A DNA stretch of 64,000 nucleotides from Peribacillus frigoritolerans (GCF_030676415.1 NZ_JAUUTW010000006.1:1-64000), one strand, 5' to 3'; counted from the first letter of the stretch, positions 36,853-46,650 are shown. The notes: a model not told the origin generated them from the sequence alone. Program-made: numbers and translations.

Positions 36853-38340
36853 TTGAAAAATCACAACGAATCAAATCAAAGCGGAGGGACATTTGGGAAC
36901 AAAGGCAACTTTTTATTAGTCATGATAATGATTCTAGGTGTGTTTGTAGCCATTTTGAATGAAACGCTGCTTAACGTAGCCTTGTCTAAAATTATGGATG
37001 ACATCGGAATCGCGCCAAGTACCGCGCAATGGTTGACAACTGGATATCTGCTGGTTATAGGTGTACTTATACCTGTCACCGCTTATTTAATTCAGCGGTT
37101 CACGACAAGAAGATTGTTCCTTGTGGCTATGGGCTTGTTTACGGTGGGGACATTTGTATCGGCAATCGCACCAGGGTTCGGGGTGCTTTTAATCGGAAGG
37201 GTGCTTCAAGCGGCGGGGACCGGGCTGCTCTTTCCTTTACTGACCAATGTGGTATTCGCCATTGTTTCTATTGAAAAAAGGGGTTCGGCAATGGGGACGA
37301 TTGGAATTGTAATTACATTTGCTCCCGCGATTGGACCCACTCTTTCAGGAATCATTGTTGAGCATTTCAGTTGGCGGGTTCTCTTTTTCGGTGTTCTGCC
37401 AATTGCGCTGTTTGTTATTATCTTTGCATATTTGAAGCTTAAAAATGTGACGGAGACAACTAATCCGAAGATTGATTCGATGTCGATTCTTCTTTCAACC
37501 TTTGGTTTCGGGGGGATTGTGTACGGATTCAGCAGTTCTGGTGAAGGCAATGGGGGTTGGTCGAGCAATGAAGTCCTTATTCCAATTGCAATCGGCGTAG
37601 TTTCTTTAGTACTGTTTACCTGGAGGCAATTGACGATGTCACAACCGTTGCTAGATCTAAGAACATTTAAATACAACATTTTTAGGGTATCGACGCTGAT
37701 TATGATGATCGTCATGATGGCGATGTTCTCTGCGATGATGTTGTTGCCGATTTTTCTCCAGAATGCGTTAGGTTACAGTCCATTGGAGGCAGGTTTGGTT
37801 ATGTTGCCAGGCGGTGCCGTCATGGGGATCATGTCGCCGATTACAGGCCGATTATTTGATAAATTCGGCCCCAAGTGGCTTGCGCTAATCGGATTAGGGT
37901 TGATGGCAAATACGCTGTGGCAATTTGCCTTTATCACATTGTCAACCTCTTACAGTACGATTATGATTTTCAATACGCTATTGATGTTGGGTATTTCGAT
38001 GGTCATGATGCCCGTCATGACCAACGCTTTGAACGAACTGCCACCTCCGTTATATCCGCACGGTACGGCCATTATCAGCACACTTCAGCAGGTGGCGGGC
38101 GCTGTCGGGACAGCACTGCTTGTATCAATTATGACAAGTAGTTCTAAGCGTTTTATGGAAAATACGTTGATTACGAAAGATGAGTCTACATTAGAAATTC
38201 TAGCGATGATTGCTGGAATGAAAAGTGCGTTCTTGCTTGCATTCGGGCTAGTAGCCATCGCATGGATAGCTTCATTATTTATAAAGCGGTCCGTTCCTCA
38301 AGAAAAGGAAATGGAGATCAAGCAAGGTTCTGCGAACTGA
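36853..38340 (+). CDS. DHA2-family MFS multidrug exporter (LmrB/EmrB-like)
   Basis: A 495-residue proton-driven drug exporter with about 14 membrane helices. The helix 1 region (VFVAILNETLLNVALSKIMDD) and the following TAQWLTTGYLLVIGVLIPVT are typical of the DHA2 group (EmrB/QacA, LmrB lincomycin exporter), and GRVLQAAGTGLLFPLL is the helix 4 motif. It starts with TTG behind AAAGGGGAAAGAA. It is monocistronic. Substrate cannot be read from sequence. Confidence 0.88.
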   Translation: MKNHNESNQSGGTFGNKGNFLLVMIMILGVFVAILNETLLNVALSKIMDDIGIAPSTAQWLTTGYLLVIGVLIPVTAYLIQRFTTRRLFLVAMGLFTVGTFVSAIAPGFGVLLIGRVLQAAGTGLLFPLLTNVVFAIVSIEKRGSAMGTIGIVITFAPAIGPTLSGIIVEHFSWRVLFFGVLPIALFVIIFAYLKLKNVTETTNPKIDSMSILLSTFGFGGIVYGFSSSGEGNGGWSSNEVLIPIAIGVVSLVLFTWRQLTMSQPLLDLRTFKYNIFRVSTLIMMIVMMAMFSAMMLLPIFLQNALGYSPLEAGLVMLPGGAVMGIMSPITGRLFDKFGPKWLALIGLGLMANTLWQFAFITLSTSYSTIMIFNTLLMLGISMVMMPVMTNALNELPPPLYPHGTAIISTLQQVAGAVGTALLVSIMTSSSKRFMENTLITKDESTLEILAMIAGMKSAFLLAFGLVAIAWIASLFIKRSVPQEKEMEIKQGSAN

Positions 38341-38518
38341 GTAAGGGTAACTCATTAAACTTAAAATGCCCTAATATCCAAGGCTCTGAATGAGTAATAC
38401 TTGTATATCAGGGCTTTCTTTTTATGCAAAAAATAACTGCCATTTCATACATAAATTACTTGTCAAATACATACTTCAGTAGGATTTTTCTTTTAGGAAA
38501 AGACTCAACCTCAAAAAA

Positions 38519-38541
38519 AGACATTCCACCAAGGAATGTCT
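38519..38541 (-). terminator. Terminator of the oxidoreductase gene
   Basis: AGACATTCC-ACCA(A)-GGAATGTCT with a T-run on the minus strand, eight bases beyond the oxidoreductase stop. Confidence 0.8.
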
Positions 38542-38548
38542 CTACCCT

Positions 38549-40513
38549 CTATAAACTAATCACACTCATCATCCCTTCATGCGTCGCTTCCTCTATCGTA
38601 CGCGGGCCAAGGCAGTCTCCTATTTGTTTCACGATGGGAGCATGGCCTTTCATTTCTTCGAATAGTTCTGTATTGGGAATGCGGCCAAGGGAGAGGACGA
38701 TGGAGTCCCAATTGGTTCGTTCTTCTTTTTGTTGGGTGAATAGATTCCGGATGATGACGTGATCATCTTTGATTGCCCCGATATCGTAATGGGGTAGGAG
38801 TGTGACGTTTAGGTTGTATAGTTTTTTTAGGTATTCATTCCTGAGATATTGGTGGACGGTTTCACCGATGTGCAGTCGTGATGATATGAGTGTTACTTGG
38901 TGGCCTTTTTCAGCTAGATAGATGGCTGCTTCCATGCCAGGCCAGTCACCGCCAAAATCGAATACCAGTACGTTGTCCCCAACTTTTTTAGTTGAGCTGA
39001 AAAGGTCATCACTCATGATGATCCGTGGGTCATCGATTCCTTCGATGGCTGGTGTATAGGGACGTGATCCTGTTGCACAGATTATGGCGTCCGGGTTCGA
39101 TTCGGATATTTCTTGGGTGGTTGCCGTTTTACCTAATTGCACATTTATGTTGCTTCTCATTAATTTCCGGGAGTAGTTATCGAGCATCGATTCTGCGAGT
39201 TCATGCCTCATGGGAGCTTTGCGCATGGTGCGGAGCAGGCCGCCGATTGATTTGCTTTGATCGATCAGTGTAACGGAATGACCGAGTGAGTCCGCTGTTA
39301 TCGCTGCCTGTAATCCGCCGGGTCCGGCGCCGATCACCAGGACATTCTGTTTGTTTCTCTTTTTCTTTAATTCTGGTAAGATCCATGCTTCTTTACCTGT
39401 TGTCGGGTTTTGGACACAGCCAATCGGCAGTCCTTTATGATAGTGACCGATACAGGCTTGTAAACAGCCTATGCATGCATCGATTGCTTGCAGGTCGCCG
39501 TTTTTTGCTTTGTTGGGCATGTCAGGATCGACGATTAAGGCCCTGGTCATTCCCACTACATCGGCTTTTCCGGTTGATACGATCTGCTCAGCTTCAACGG
39601 GGTCGACGATTCGATTGCCGACAAAGACTGGTACGGCTCCTGCCATCCTGATTTTGAATCCATGTGGTGATAGGTAAGCGTGCTTTATGGGTGATGGCGG
39701 CACGATATGTGTTGATCCCTCGAAGGTGCTGGAATCTCCGGCTGTGACATTGATGAAATCCAATCGGACCTTTTCTGCGAGATACTCGACGATTTGCACG
39801 GAATCCTTCATCGTTGTCCCGTCCATCGTCAGTTCGTCTGAACTCATGCGAATGCCGACGGTAAAGTCTTCCCCGACTCTTTCCCATACTTTCTCCAATA
39901 TTTCCATGATGAATCGCATCCGATTTTCGAATGAACCGCCGTAGAGATCGGTGCGCTTATTTGTATTTAGTGACCAAAACTGGGCAGGAAGATATCCGTG
40001 TGAACAGCAAATTTCCACTCCATCAAGTCCGCCTTCCTTTGCCAGCCGTGCTGAATGGGCGAACCCTTCAATCACTCCTTCAATATCCTCTAAGCTCATT
40101 GGTTTTGGCATGACGCCGAAGCGCAGACTGGGAACGGCTGATGGCGCCCATGCTGCATTTCGGTAGTCGCTCGAAACGACTTCCCTTCCGCCATGAAATA
40201 GCTGGGAGAAAACCTTCGTTCCATACTTATGGAGCGTTTCGGAAAGTTCTTTGTAGGATGGGACAATCCTTTGATCATATCCTGCGATCGTTTTGGACGT
40301 AAGCATGCCGGATGGATGTACGGATGCTGCTTCAAGAATGATCAATCCGACGCCCCCTTTCGCGCGGGCTTCATGATAGGCCACCATATCCGAGGTGGGG
40401 ATGCCGTCCGTGACATGGTTTGTTTGATGGGCTGTACTTAAGATCCGGTTTTTTAATTCGGTAGAACCGATCGTTAAATGGGTAAACAGATTCTTGAATT
40501 GTGCCATGATCAT
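38549..40513 (-). CDS. Old-yellow-enzyme-type FMN/Fe-S/FAD oxidoreductase
   Basis: A ~654-residue two-domain flavoenzyme of the 2,4-dienoyl-CoA reductase/trimethylamine dehydrogenase group. The N-terminal TIM barrel (FKNLFTHLTIGSTELKNRI; DGVEICCSHGYLPAQF; NRTDLYGGS-like region) binds FMN. Cys motifs CIGCLQAC and GCVQNP fit the 4Fe-4S cluster. The C-terminal half has a dinucleotide fold, VLVIGAGPGGLQAA, for FAD/NAD(P)H. Family members reduce enoyl-CoAs or demethylate N-methyl compounds; the linked symporter favours an imported small substrate, but which one is unknown. I start it at the ATG at 40513 behind AGGGAG. A sigma-54 promoter lies about 80 bases upstream, next to a divergent sigma-54 activator gene. 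Confidence 0.87.
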   Translation of the reverse strand: MIMAQFKNLFTHLTIGSTELKNRILSTAHQTNHVTDGIPTSDMVAYHEARAKGGVGLIILEAASVHPSGMLTSKTIAGYDQRIVPSYKELSETLHKYGTKVFSQLFHGGREVVSSDYRNAAWAPSAVPSLRFGVMPKPMSLEDIEGVIEGFAHSARLAKEGGLDGVEICCSHGYLPAQFWSLNTNKRTDLYGGSFENRMRFIMEILEKVWERVGEDFTVGIRMSSDELTMDGTTMKDSVQIVEYLAEKVRLDFINVTAGDSSTFEGSTHIVPPSPIKHAYLSPHGFKIRMAGAVPVFVGNRIVDPVEAEQIVSTGKADVVGMTRALIVDPDMPNKAKNGDLQAIDACIGCLQACIGHYHKGLPIGCVQNPTTGKEAWILPELKKKRNKQNVLVIGAGPGGLQAAITADSLGHSVTLIDQSKSIGGLLRTMRKAPMRHELAESMLDNYSRKLMRSNINVQLGKTATTQEISESNPDAIICATGSRPYTPAIEGIDDPRIIMSDDLFSSTKKVGDNVLVFDFGGDWPGMEAAIYLAEKGHQVTLISSRLHIGETVHQYLRNEYLKKLYNLNVTLLPHYDIGAIKDDHVIIRNLFTQQKEERTNWDSIVLSLGRIPNTELFEEMKGHAPIVKQIGDCLGPRTIEEATHEGMMSVISL

Positions 40514-40593
40514 GACCACTCCCTAATGTTAGATAGAATGAGAGTATAGAGGGCATCCATTCGCCCTCTACCTATCCCTATACAGGTTCAATA

Positions 40594-40610
40594 TGCAATA
40601 ACCATGCCGT
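40594..40610 (-). promoter_or_regulatory. Sigma-54 (SigL) promoter for the oxidoreductase gene
   Basis: The minus strand reads CGGCATGGTTATTGCA: a -24 GG and a -12 GC with canonical spacing (consensus TGGCAC-N5-TTGC). Twenty bases, ATGGTTATTGCATATTGAAC, recur exactly in the promoter at 42647-42664. Confidence 0.75.
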
Positions 40611-40731
40611 TCAGGGAATGGTGATGAAAATAGTTTTTTTACTTTCATAAAGAGGGTATGGCCCATGAAACGAGTATTTTATATATAATAACTGAACCTT
40701 TTTTGGAAACTGGTGATTCATTATAGGTTCA

Positions 40732-40823
40732 GGTTCGAATCGGTTGATATATGGACATTCTTTGCTTATGAGAGGATCACTTATTTTTAAACGTATCAAA
40801 GAGTGTAACAAAAACGGTTCGAA
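40732..40823. promoter_or_regulatory. Possible upstream activator sites
   Basis: Two copies of GGTTCGAA (40732-40739 and 40816-40823), each around a TTCGAA palindrome, lie between the oxidoreductase sigma-54 promoter and the activator gene. They could bind the activator. The assignment is by position and repetition only. Confidence 0.3.
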
Positions 40824-40844
40824 ATCAAAATATGGGGTGATTAG

Positions 40845-42611
40845 GTGGATACGGTATTAAAAAAAGAATCACTGATTGTATTTTCCGATATTTCTATTTT
40901 GGATGTAAAAGCATTACTGAAAATACATTCCTCTCCTTTTATTGTCATGAAAAATCACTTGGAAATCCTCGGCATATTGGAGGAAGGTTTCTTTTTGAAG
41001 CAGTTGGATAGTGAGGGTCAAAATCAGGAAATCACGGCTTATCTTAATTCATCATTTGTCATCGTGGAGAATCTAGATAAGCTAAGTGAAGAGGATAAGA
41101 GCATCTATGATTTTGTGATTCAACATGGCGATAACCAATATAGATGCTATCCGATCTCTGAAGTCAGGGAAATGCTGCTTAAAAAGCAGATGAAGAGCTT
41201 AATAAGTCTAAATGAATCACTGCAGAAAGAGCTGGAGGTGACAAGAAAGAAGGTAAAGGAGCTCACACAAATCCTGCATTCCAGCTATGATGAGATTTTC
41301 GTGACGGATGCCAACGGGAACACGTTATTCGTAAGTGAAGCGTGTAAGAAGCTTACAGGGCTACCGCCGGAGGCCTTTATTAATAAGAACATTAATGAGT
41401 TAGTTGAAAAGGGTTTGATCGTCAATTCGGTTACATTAAAAACGATGAAAACGAAAGCGATCCATTCAGCGGAGCAAACCTATCCGCATGGCTTGACTGT
41501 ATTCTGCACAGCGAAGCCGATTTTTGATGAAGAGGGGAACTTATATAGAATCGTTTCGAATTCCAGGGATATTACGGAATTGGTTGAGATGAAGAGTCAA
41601 TTGAACAGGGTGAACCTTAGGAGCCAGCGGGCCCAGCATGAAAATTCAAGAACCGTTTCGTTCAATAACTTCATTACAAATTCCGCTAAGATGATAAAGG
41701 TTTTGGAGTTAGCTGAAAAAGTGGCCCCGATGGATTCATCGATCTTCATTCATGGAGAAACCGGGGTCGGGAAAGGGGTTTTAGCAAGGATCATTCATGA
41801 TCTTAGCAAAAGAAAGGATAAGAAATTCATTCAAGTGAATTGCGGTGCGATTCCATCCGCTTTAATTGAGTCCGAGCTGTTTGGCTACGAAAGCGGTGCC
41901 TTTACGGGAGCCAATAAGCACGGGAAACAAGGTCTTGTTGAGAGTGCTGATGGCGGCACGCTGTTTCTTGATGAAATCGGGGAAATGCCACTCGATATTC
42001 AAGTGAAAATCCTGCATCTGGTCCAGGACAGAACGTTCATGAAGGTGGGGGGAACCAAGGAGAAAAAGGTGAATATTCGTATTATCTCCGCTACGAATAA
42101 AGACTTGAAGCAAATGATCAAGAATAATCAGTTTCGTGAAGATCTATATTATCGGTTGCATGTCGTTCCAATGGAAATACCGCAGCTGCGTGAGCGAAAG
42201 GAAGATATTCTATTATTAACCGATTATTTTCTGAAGAAATTCAATGAAAAATACGGTCAATCCATCACTATAGATGATCATTCCAAGTTAATTCTGCAGC
42301 TGCAGGATTACCCGGGTAATGTTCGGGAATTGGAAAATGTAATTGAACAAATTGTTGTGACGGCCAGGAAACCTATCGTAACGATAGAGGATTTGCCTTC
42401 CGATTTAACCTACAAAGATACGGCGCTAGTCAATTTAACAGGAATCATTCCCTTGAAAAAAGCGTTAGAGGAAACGGAAAAGCAATTATTGTCCCAGGCC
42501 CTTTCTACATATAAATCAACCCGGAAAATGGCCAAAGCCCTGGAGGTTAGCCAAACGACGATCATGCGCAAACTTGGTAAATACCAATTTATTTATGATG
42601 ATGATAAATAA
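40845..42611 (+). CDS. Sigma-54-dependent transcriptional activator with PAS domain
   Basis: A 588-residue enhancer-binding protein. The first ~140 residues are a CBS-like or unknown sensor region, followed by a coiled coil and a PAS domain (~150-260; ILHSSYDEIFVTDANGNTLF). The AAA+ domain has Walker A GETGVGKG, the sigma-54-contact loop ESGAFTGA, Walker B GGTLFLDEIGEM and R-finger region. A C-terminal Fis-type HTH ends the protein (TRKMAKALEVSQTTIMRKLG). It starts with GTG. It lies between two sigma-54 promoters, one for the divergent oxidoreductase and one for the downstream transporter, so it presumably senses the substrate and turns both on. Confidence 0.92.
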   Translation: MDTVLKKESLIVFSDISILDVKALLKIHSSPFIVMKNHLEILGILEEGFFLKQLDSEGQNQEITAYLNSSFVIVENLDKLSEEDKSIYDFVIQHGDNQYRCYPISEVREMLLKKQMKSLISLNESLQKELEVTRKKVKELTQILHSSYDEIFVTDANGNTLFVSEACKKLTGLPPEAFINKNINELVEKGLIVNSVTLKTMKTKAIHSAEQTYPHGLTVFCTAKPIFDEEGNLYRIVSNSRDITELVEMKSQLNRVNLRSQRAQHENSRTVSFNNFITNSAKMIKVLELAEKVAPMDSSIFIHGETGVGKGVLARIIHDLSKRKDKKFIQVNCGAIPSALIESELFGYESGAFTGANKHGKQGLVESADGGTLFLDEIGEMPLDIQVKILHLVQDRTFMKVGGTKEKKVNIRIISATNKDLKQMIKNNQFREDLYYRLHVVPMEIPQLRERKEDILLLTDYFLKKFNEKYGQSITIDDHSKLILQLQDYPGNVRELENVIEQIVVTARKPIVTIEDLPSDLTYKDTALVNLTGIIPLKKALEETEKQLLSQALSTYKSTRKMAKALEVSQTTIMRKLGKYQFIYDDDK

Positions 42612-42646
42612 AAATTATCTTCAATTAAAATCTGAATATTCAAAAC

Positions 42647-42664
42647 TTGGTATGGTTATTGCAT
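42647..42664 (+). promoter_or_regulatory. Sigma-54 (SigL) promoter for the transporter operon
   Basis: TTGGTATGGTTATTGCAT has the -24 TTGG and -12 TTGC elements with the right spacing, 44 bases before the small membrane-protein gene. It shares a 20-bp identity with the divergent promoter at 40594-40610. Confidence 0.78.
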
Positions 42665-42707
42665 ATTGAACTATTGATTATTTCTATTTTGATAAGGGGG
42701 TCAAGAA

Positions 42708-42848
42708 ATGGGTGAGTTAATTTTCTCTTTAAGTTATGGGGGTTCCTTAATTGTCATGGGGTGGATCACGAAGGTTTTCCTAGTAAAAATGAAAAAGAAT
42801 CAAGAAGAGATAAAAGCAAAAGATCCGATTGAAAAGGTGGGGATGTAA
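42708..42848 (+). CDS. Small symporter-associated membrane protein
   Basis: A 46-residue protein with one membrane helix (SLSYGGSLIVMGWITKVFLV) and a charged Lys/Glu tail. It is behind AAGGGGGTCAAGAA, is the first gene after the sigma-54 promoter, and ends exactly where the symporter gene begins. Similar small accessory proteins precede several sodium:solute symporter genes, where they may stabilise the transporter. Too short for routine gene finding, but start, ribosome site and coupling are all good. Confidence 0.75.
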   Translation: MGELIFSLSYGGSLIVMGWITKVFLVKMKKNQEEIKAKDPIEKVGM

Positions 42849-44450
42849 GTGGCCTTTCTACTTGGCATTATCGTATCCTTTTGTGTTTATGTCTCGATCG
42901 GCATCTTTTTATTCAGGAAAGTGAAAAGCTCAGAGGAGTACTATGTTTCTGGTCGAAGCGGAAACACATTGATGATAACCGGTACGCTTGTTGCCTCTTT
43001 CCTAAGCACCGTATCCTTCATGGGTGAAGCGGGATTTTCCTATGAAGGGTATCCAATCCTGCTGCTTATCCTCGTAATTTTTAATGCAAGCGGCTATATA
43101 TTCGGAGTGTTTCTGTTTGGCAGGTATTTAAGAAGAAGCAAATCATTGACCGTTCCTGAATTTTTTGGTAACCGCTTTCATTCAAAGAAGGTAAGGCTGG
43201 CGGCTGCGATCACGACGATTCTCGGTATCGCTGCATACTTGGTTGCCGTTACTCAAGGGGCAGCCGTTTTATTGGCCGAGGTTTCTGGTGTTTCCTATCC
43301 AATGGCCCTGGTGATCATGTGGGTCGTGTATTCATCCTTCACCATTCTCTCAGGAGCGAAGGGGGTCATGGTCAATGATACGGTGATGTTCTTTTTATTC
43401 TCAATCGCAACGTATCTTAGTTTTCCTTATATCATCAAATCCGCAGGCGGGTTTCCTGATGCCGTTACGAAAGCGGCAAATCTTGCTGAACGGCCTGATT
43501 TATTAAGCTGGCATGGCATTACCGGACCTGCCGCAACGATGGGCACACCTTGGGAAGCGTTGGCCTGGGCCGTCATCATGGGCTTAGTCTGGGGCATTGT
43601 TATAGCAGTGAGTCCATGGCAAAGCAGCCGATATTTAATGGCAAGAAATGAACACGTAGCCATCAGGGCTGGCGTTTGGGCCACCATATCCATTTTGACC
43701 GTCTATTTGTTCCTCCATATCAGCATATCGACAATCACCACCATCAAAGCGGACATCGCACCGACGGAAAAGGTATTCATTTGGGCAGCGATGAATATTG
43801 TCCCGACATGGCTTGGAGTCATAATCGTTAGCGGCATCATGGCTGCGGCATTATCTTCCTGTTCAAGTTTCCTTCAGATAATAGGAAGCAGCATTACACG
43901 GGATATCATGGAACAATCACGAAAAAAAGAATATACAGATCACCATCTATTAAGGGCCAGCCGCATTTCCATGGTTGTGATCAGCTTGATCATCTTATTG
44001 ATTGGATTATTCCAGCCGCCTGCCGTCATGTGGATTGGCTACTTTGCGGCTACATTATTTGCGGCATCATGGGGGCCGATTGCCATATCAAGTGTATTTT
44101 CAAAGAAGGTAACGAAAGAAGGAGCCTTTTGGAGTATCGTATTCGGCTTCTTTGGTGTGATACTCGGAGAAAGCCTCGGTATGTTCGGAATAAGCCTTCC
44201 TGTCTACTTTAATCCTGTAATCATCGGTTTAATCCTAAGCATAGGTGCACTGATACTTGGCTCCAAGTATGGAACGATCACCATCGAAGAAAAGGAGTTT
44301 CATGCAAATATCCTTCAAGTCCCCATTGAAATAAACGAGCAAAAAGAAATGAACATCACCCGCAGATACCCAGCCTATTTAATGATCAGCGGCGTCATGA
44401 TCATCATGGTTACGCTAGTGTTTTATTATTGGCCCATCAATATGAATTGA
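42849..44450 (+). CDS. Sodium:solute symporter (SSS family)
   Basis: A 533-residue membrane transporter with about 13 helices. Family features include EEYYVSGRSGNTLMITGTLVAS near the N-terminus, the SxxS-type sodium-site region in MAAALSSCSSFLQIIGSSITRDI, and the RRSKSLTVPEFFGNRF loop. It starts with GTG immediately after the stop of the small membrane-protein gene, with AAGGTGGGG upstream. It probably imports the substrate handled by the oxidoreductase under control of the sigma-54 activator. Substrate identity is not visible; a carboxylate, amino acid or betaine-type compound would all fit. Confidence 0.88.
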   Translation: MAFLLGIIVSFCVYVSIGIFLFRKVKSSEEYYVSGRSGNTLMITGTLVASFLSTVSFMGEAGFSYEGYPILLLILVIFNASGYIFGVFLFGRYLRRSKSLTVPEFFGNRFHSKKVRLAAAITTILGIAAYLVAVTQGAAVLLAEVSGVSYPMALVIMWVVYSSFTILSGAKGVMVNDTVMFFLFSIATYLSFPYIIKSAGGFPDAVTKAANLAERPDLLSWHGITGPAATMGTPWEALAWAVIMGLVWGIVIAVSPWQSSRYLMARNEHVAIRAGVWATISILTVYLFLHISISTITTIKADIAPTEKVFIWAAMNIVPTWLGVIIVSGIMAAALSSCSSFLQIIGSSITRDIMEQSRKKEYTDHHLLRASRISMVVISLIILLIGLFQPPAVMWIGYFAATLFAASWGPIAISSVFSKKVTKEGAFWSIVFGFFGVILGESLGMFGISLPVYFNPVIIGLILSIGALILGSKYGTITIEEKEFHANILQVPIEINEQKEMNITRRYPAYLMISGVMIIMVTLVFYYWPINMN

Positions 44451-44474
44451 GTGATAGAACGAAACTATTGTACT

Positions 44475-44493
44475 GGCAGGGGAAATCCCTGCC
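44475..44493 (+). terminator. Terminator of the symporter operon
   Basis: GGCAGGG-GAAA-TCCCTGCC-like stem followed by TTTTTG. The gap from here to 44785 holds no intact gene; a strong AAGGAGGG site near 44695 precedes a TTG frame that ends after three codons. Confidence 0.8.
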
Positions 44494-44785
44494 TTTTTGT
44501 GCGGGAATTTGTGATAGTAAAAAAACTTCCCCCATCATGCTACCTTTTCCTAATCTCCGTTTACCCTACCATCAACCCATTACTTTTAGTTCGCACTAAA
44601 AAGCACATATACACAGAATTATCATAATTTTGAAAATAATAGAAAGTATTTAGTGGTACTATGGAACTAGGATGAAAATCATGGTTATTTAATAAGGAGG
44701 GAAGATACTTTGAAAACTTAAATTAAGCCAAATAGCCATATTATGAAGTTGAACTTAACCAAAATATCTTAAGGGAGTTGTTTTT

Positions 44786-45448
44786 ATGAAACTGAAAAGA
44801 AGCATATCCATATTTTCATCCCTTGTTATTCTTGGAATATTTTCGACACCAACATTTGCAAGTGAGAAGGAACCTAATACAAAAATGCCATCCATAGAAG
44901 AACAACTTCATGATTTTCAGGAGTTTGAGGAAAGTATAAATAATGGTGATACCAAAATATACAATGATAAAGAAGTGGATGCAAGCTTGAAAAGTGCTCC
45001 TGAAACATTGGCTACATCAGGAACCTATCCGACTAGAAAGGGAGTTATTTTAGTAACCGATGGTCTTAGAGTGGATAGCCTTGTTGGTCATGCAGGAATA
45101 GTTACTAAGAAGGGGCAAGCGATCGAAAGCTTTCCGGATGGTGGAGTTCAATATAACTCTGCTAAATGGACTACAAGATACAAAAAAGTTTGGGGAGTTA
45201 CTACTTCTGGTACCTCTGCTTCTCAGGATGCAGCGGCAGCCGATTGGGCTGTTTCCAAAAAAGGAAAGCCATATAATATGAACTTCTTTGATATTGAAAA
45301 TACAAATAAGTTCTATTGCTCTCAATTAGTATATAAAGCGTATAAAACGAAAACGGGAGTCAATGTAAACTGGTTAGGTGGAATTGTAACACCTGCTGAT
45401 ATAGTAAATACCACTAAAACGTATACAATTTATAAGTTTACTAAATAG
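44786..45448 (+). CDS. Secreted YycO/YiiX-like NlpC/P60-type cysteine hydrolase
   Basis: A 220-residue secreted protein with a signal peptide (KLKRSISIFSSLVILGIFSTPTFA). The C-terminal ~140 residues form a permuted NlpC/P60 (YiiX/YycO) fold, with a catalytic His in DSLVGHAGIV and a catalytic Cys in KFYCSQLVYKAY. Family enzymes cleave peptide or amide bonds, often in the cell wall. The ATG follows AAGGGAG. It stands alone. Substrate unknown. Confidence 0.82.
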   Translation: MKLKRSISIFSSLVILGIFSTPTFASEKEPNTKMPSIEEQLHDFQEFEESINNGDTKIYNDKEVDASLKSAPETLATSGTYPTRKGVILVTDGLRVDSLVGHAGIVTKKGQAIESFPDGGVQYNSAKWTTRYKKVWGVTTSGTSASQDAAAADWAVSKKGKPYNMNFFDIENTNKFYCSQLVYKAYKTKTGVNVNWLGGIVTPADIVNTTKTYTIYKFTK

Positions 45449-45570
45449 TTTTATTGTCATATATAAACAATGTGTATATATAATTGTCAAAAATGTTCAG
45501 CTTCATAATATGTCTATTTAATTTTAAAAACGGTGTAAGCATCAAAAAAAATTTTAAAGGATGCTAATTT

Positions 45571-46626
45571 ATGAAAAAAATCATGTGTCTTATATGTACC
45601 ATGATAGGGTTATTATTAACGGCAAGCTGCAGTTCTCAAGCGAGTGATACCTCGATTGAAAATTATAAGTATGGGGTCATTTTATCAAACCAACAACTGA
45701 ATGGTAAACTTCAATTATATGATGAGGAAGGTAAGTTTCTTGGCAGTAAAAAACTAAAGGCAAGTGGTATAGATGAAAATGGTGCCTCAGCTTTAACTGG
45801 ACCCTACTATGTTAATGGAAAATGGTATATTGGCGCTTGTTCAGATTTAAAAGCTCAAGATTTTATTTTAGAGATAGATAGTGAAACGTTGGAAGTGAAA
45901 AAGATCCCATCAAATATTGGTGAAATGTATAGTTATACTGGATTTTTAATTCAGAAAAATAGGCTATATACATTTTATTCAGCACCAGGTGAATCACCTA
46001 TAATCAAATCAAGTTTATCTGATCATAAAAAGATCAAACAAATCGTAATAGAAGACGATAGTGTATTGCTCCATTTGATCCCTTATGGAGAAAAACTCGT
46101 ACTTATATCTGATAAGGCGGGAAAACAAGGTATGAAAATACGAATTTTAGATGACGATACGTTTAATATAGAAAAGGAATATAGGATAGAGGATTACTCA
46201 GTTTCATATGATGCTGTACTAAAGGGTGATAAATTGTATATGATCCCCAATAGCGATGAAAATGATTCTTCGACAGATAAAGTAATCGTAAATGATTTAC
46301 TGAATGGGAGCAAGGAATTGCTTGAATTGCCCTTTAACGATCCAAGATATTTAAAGGAAGTGGATAATAAATTATATATTGTAGAACAAGATTTAGAATC
46401 CGATCATCATTCCATTGCCATAATGGGAATGGATGATCATCAAATAGAAGATGTAGTTACTTTTAAACATACAATACGAGACGTCGTAATAGATAAAGAT
46501 ACTATGGTATTAAGCAGTGATGATAAAGTATATGTATATAATATAAATAATTTTGAGTTGATCAAATCATTTGATATAAAAACGGATGATCATTTGATGT
46601 TTGGCAGTTTATTGGTAAAACCTTAA
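45571..46626 (+). CDS. Lipoprotein with predicted beta-propeller
   Basis: A 351-residue lipoprotein: the signal peptide ends in the lipobox LTASC, so Cys is lipidated and the protein anchored outside the membrane. The rest is made of repeating beta-strand blocks (for example YVNGKWYIGACSDL, KLYMIPNS, KLYIVEQD, KVYVYNINN) with the rhythm of a beta-propeller. No enzyme motif is visible. It starts behind AAAGGATG and ends before a strong terminator. Function unknown; a binding role is plausible. Confidence 0.75.
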   Translation: MKKIMCLICTMIGLLLTASCSSQASDTSIENYKYGVILSNQQLNGKLQLYDEEGKFLGSKKLKASGIDENGASALTGPYYVNGKWYIGACSDLKAQDFILEIDSETLEVKKIPSNIGEMYSYTGFLIQKNRLYTFYSAPGESPIIKSSLSDHKKIKQIVIEDDSVLLHLIPYGEKLVLISDKAGKQGMKIRILDDDTFNIEKEYRIEDYSVSYDAVLKGDKLYMIPNSDENDSSTDKVIVNDLLNGSKELLELPFNDPRYLKEVDNKLYIVEQDLESDHHSIAIMGMDDHQIEDVVTFKHTIRDVVIDKDTMVLSSDDKVYVYNINNFELIKSFDIKTDDHLMFGSLLVKP

Positions 46627-46650
46627 TAATGTAAAGAAAACAAAGTAAGA

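Noticed and set aside
36559..36864. 101-codon minus-strand frame upstream of the MFS gene
   Set aside because: No ribosome site or recognisable domain, and it overlaps the translation signals of the MFS gene.
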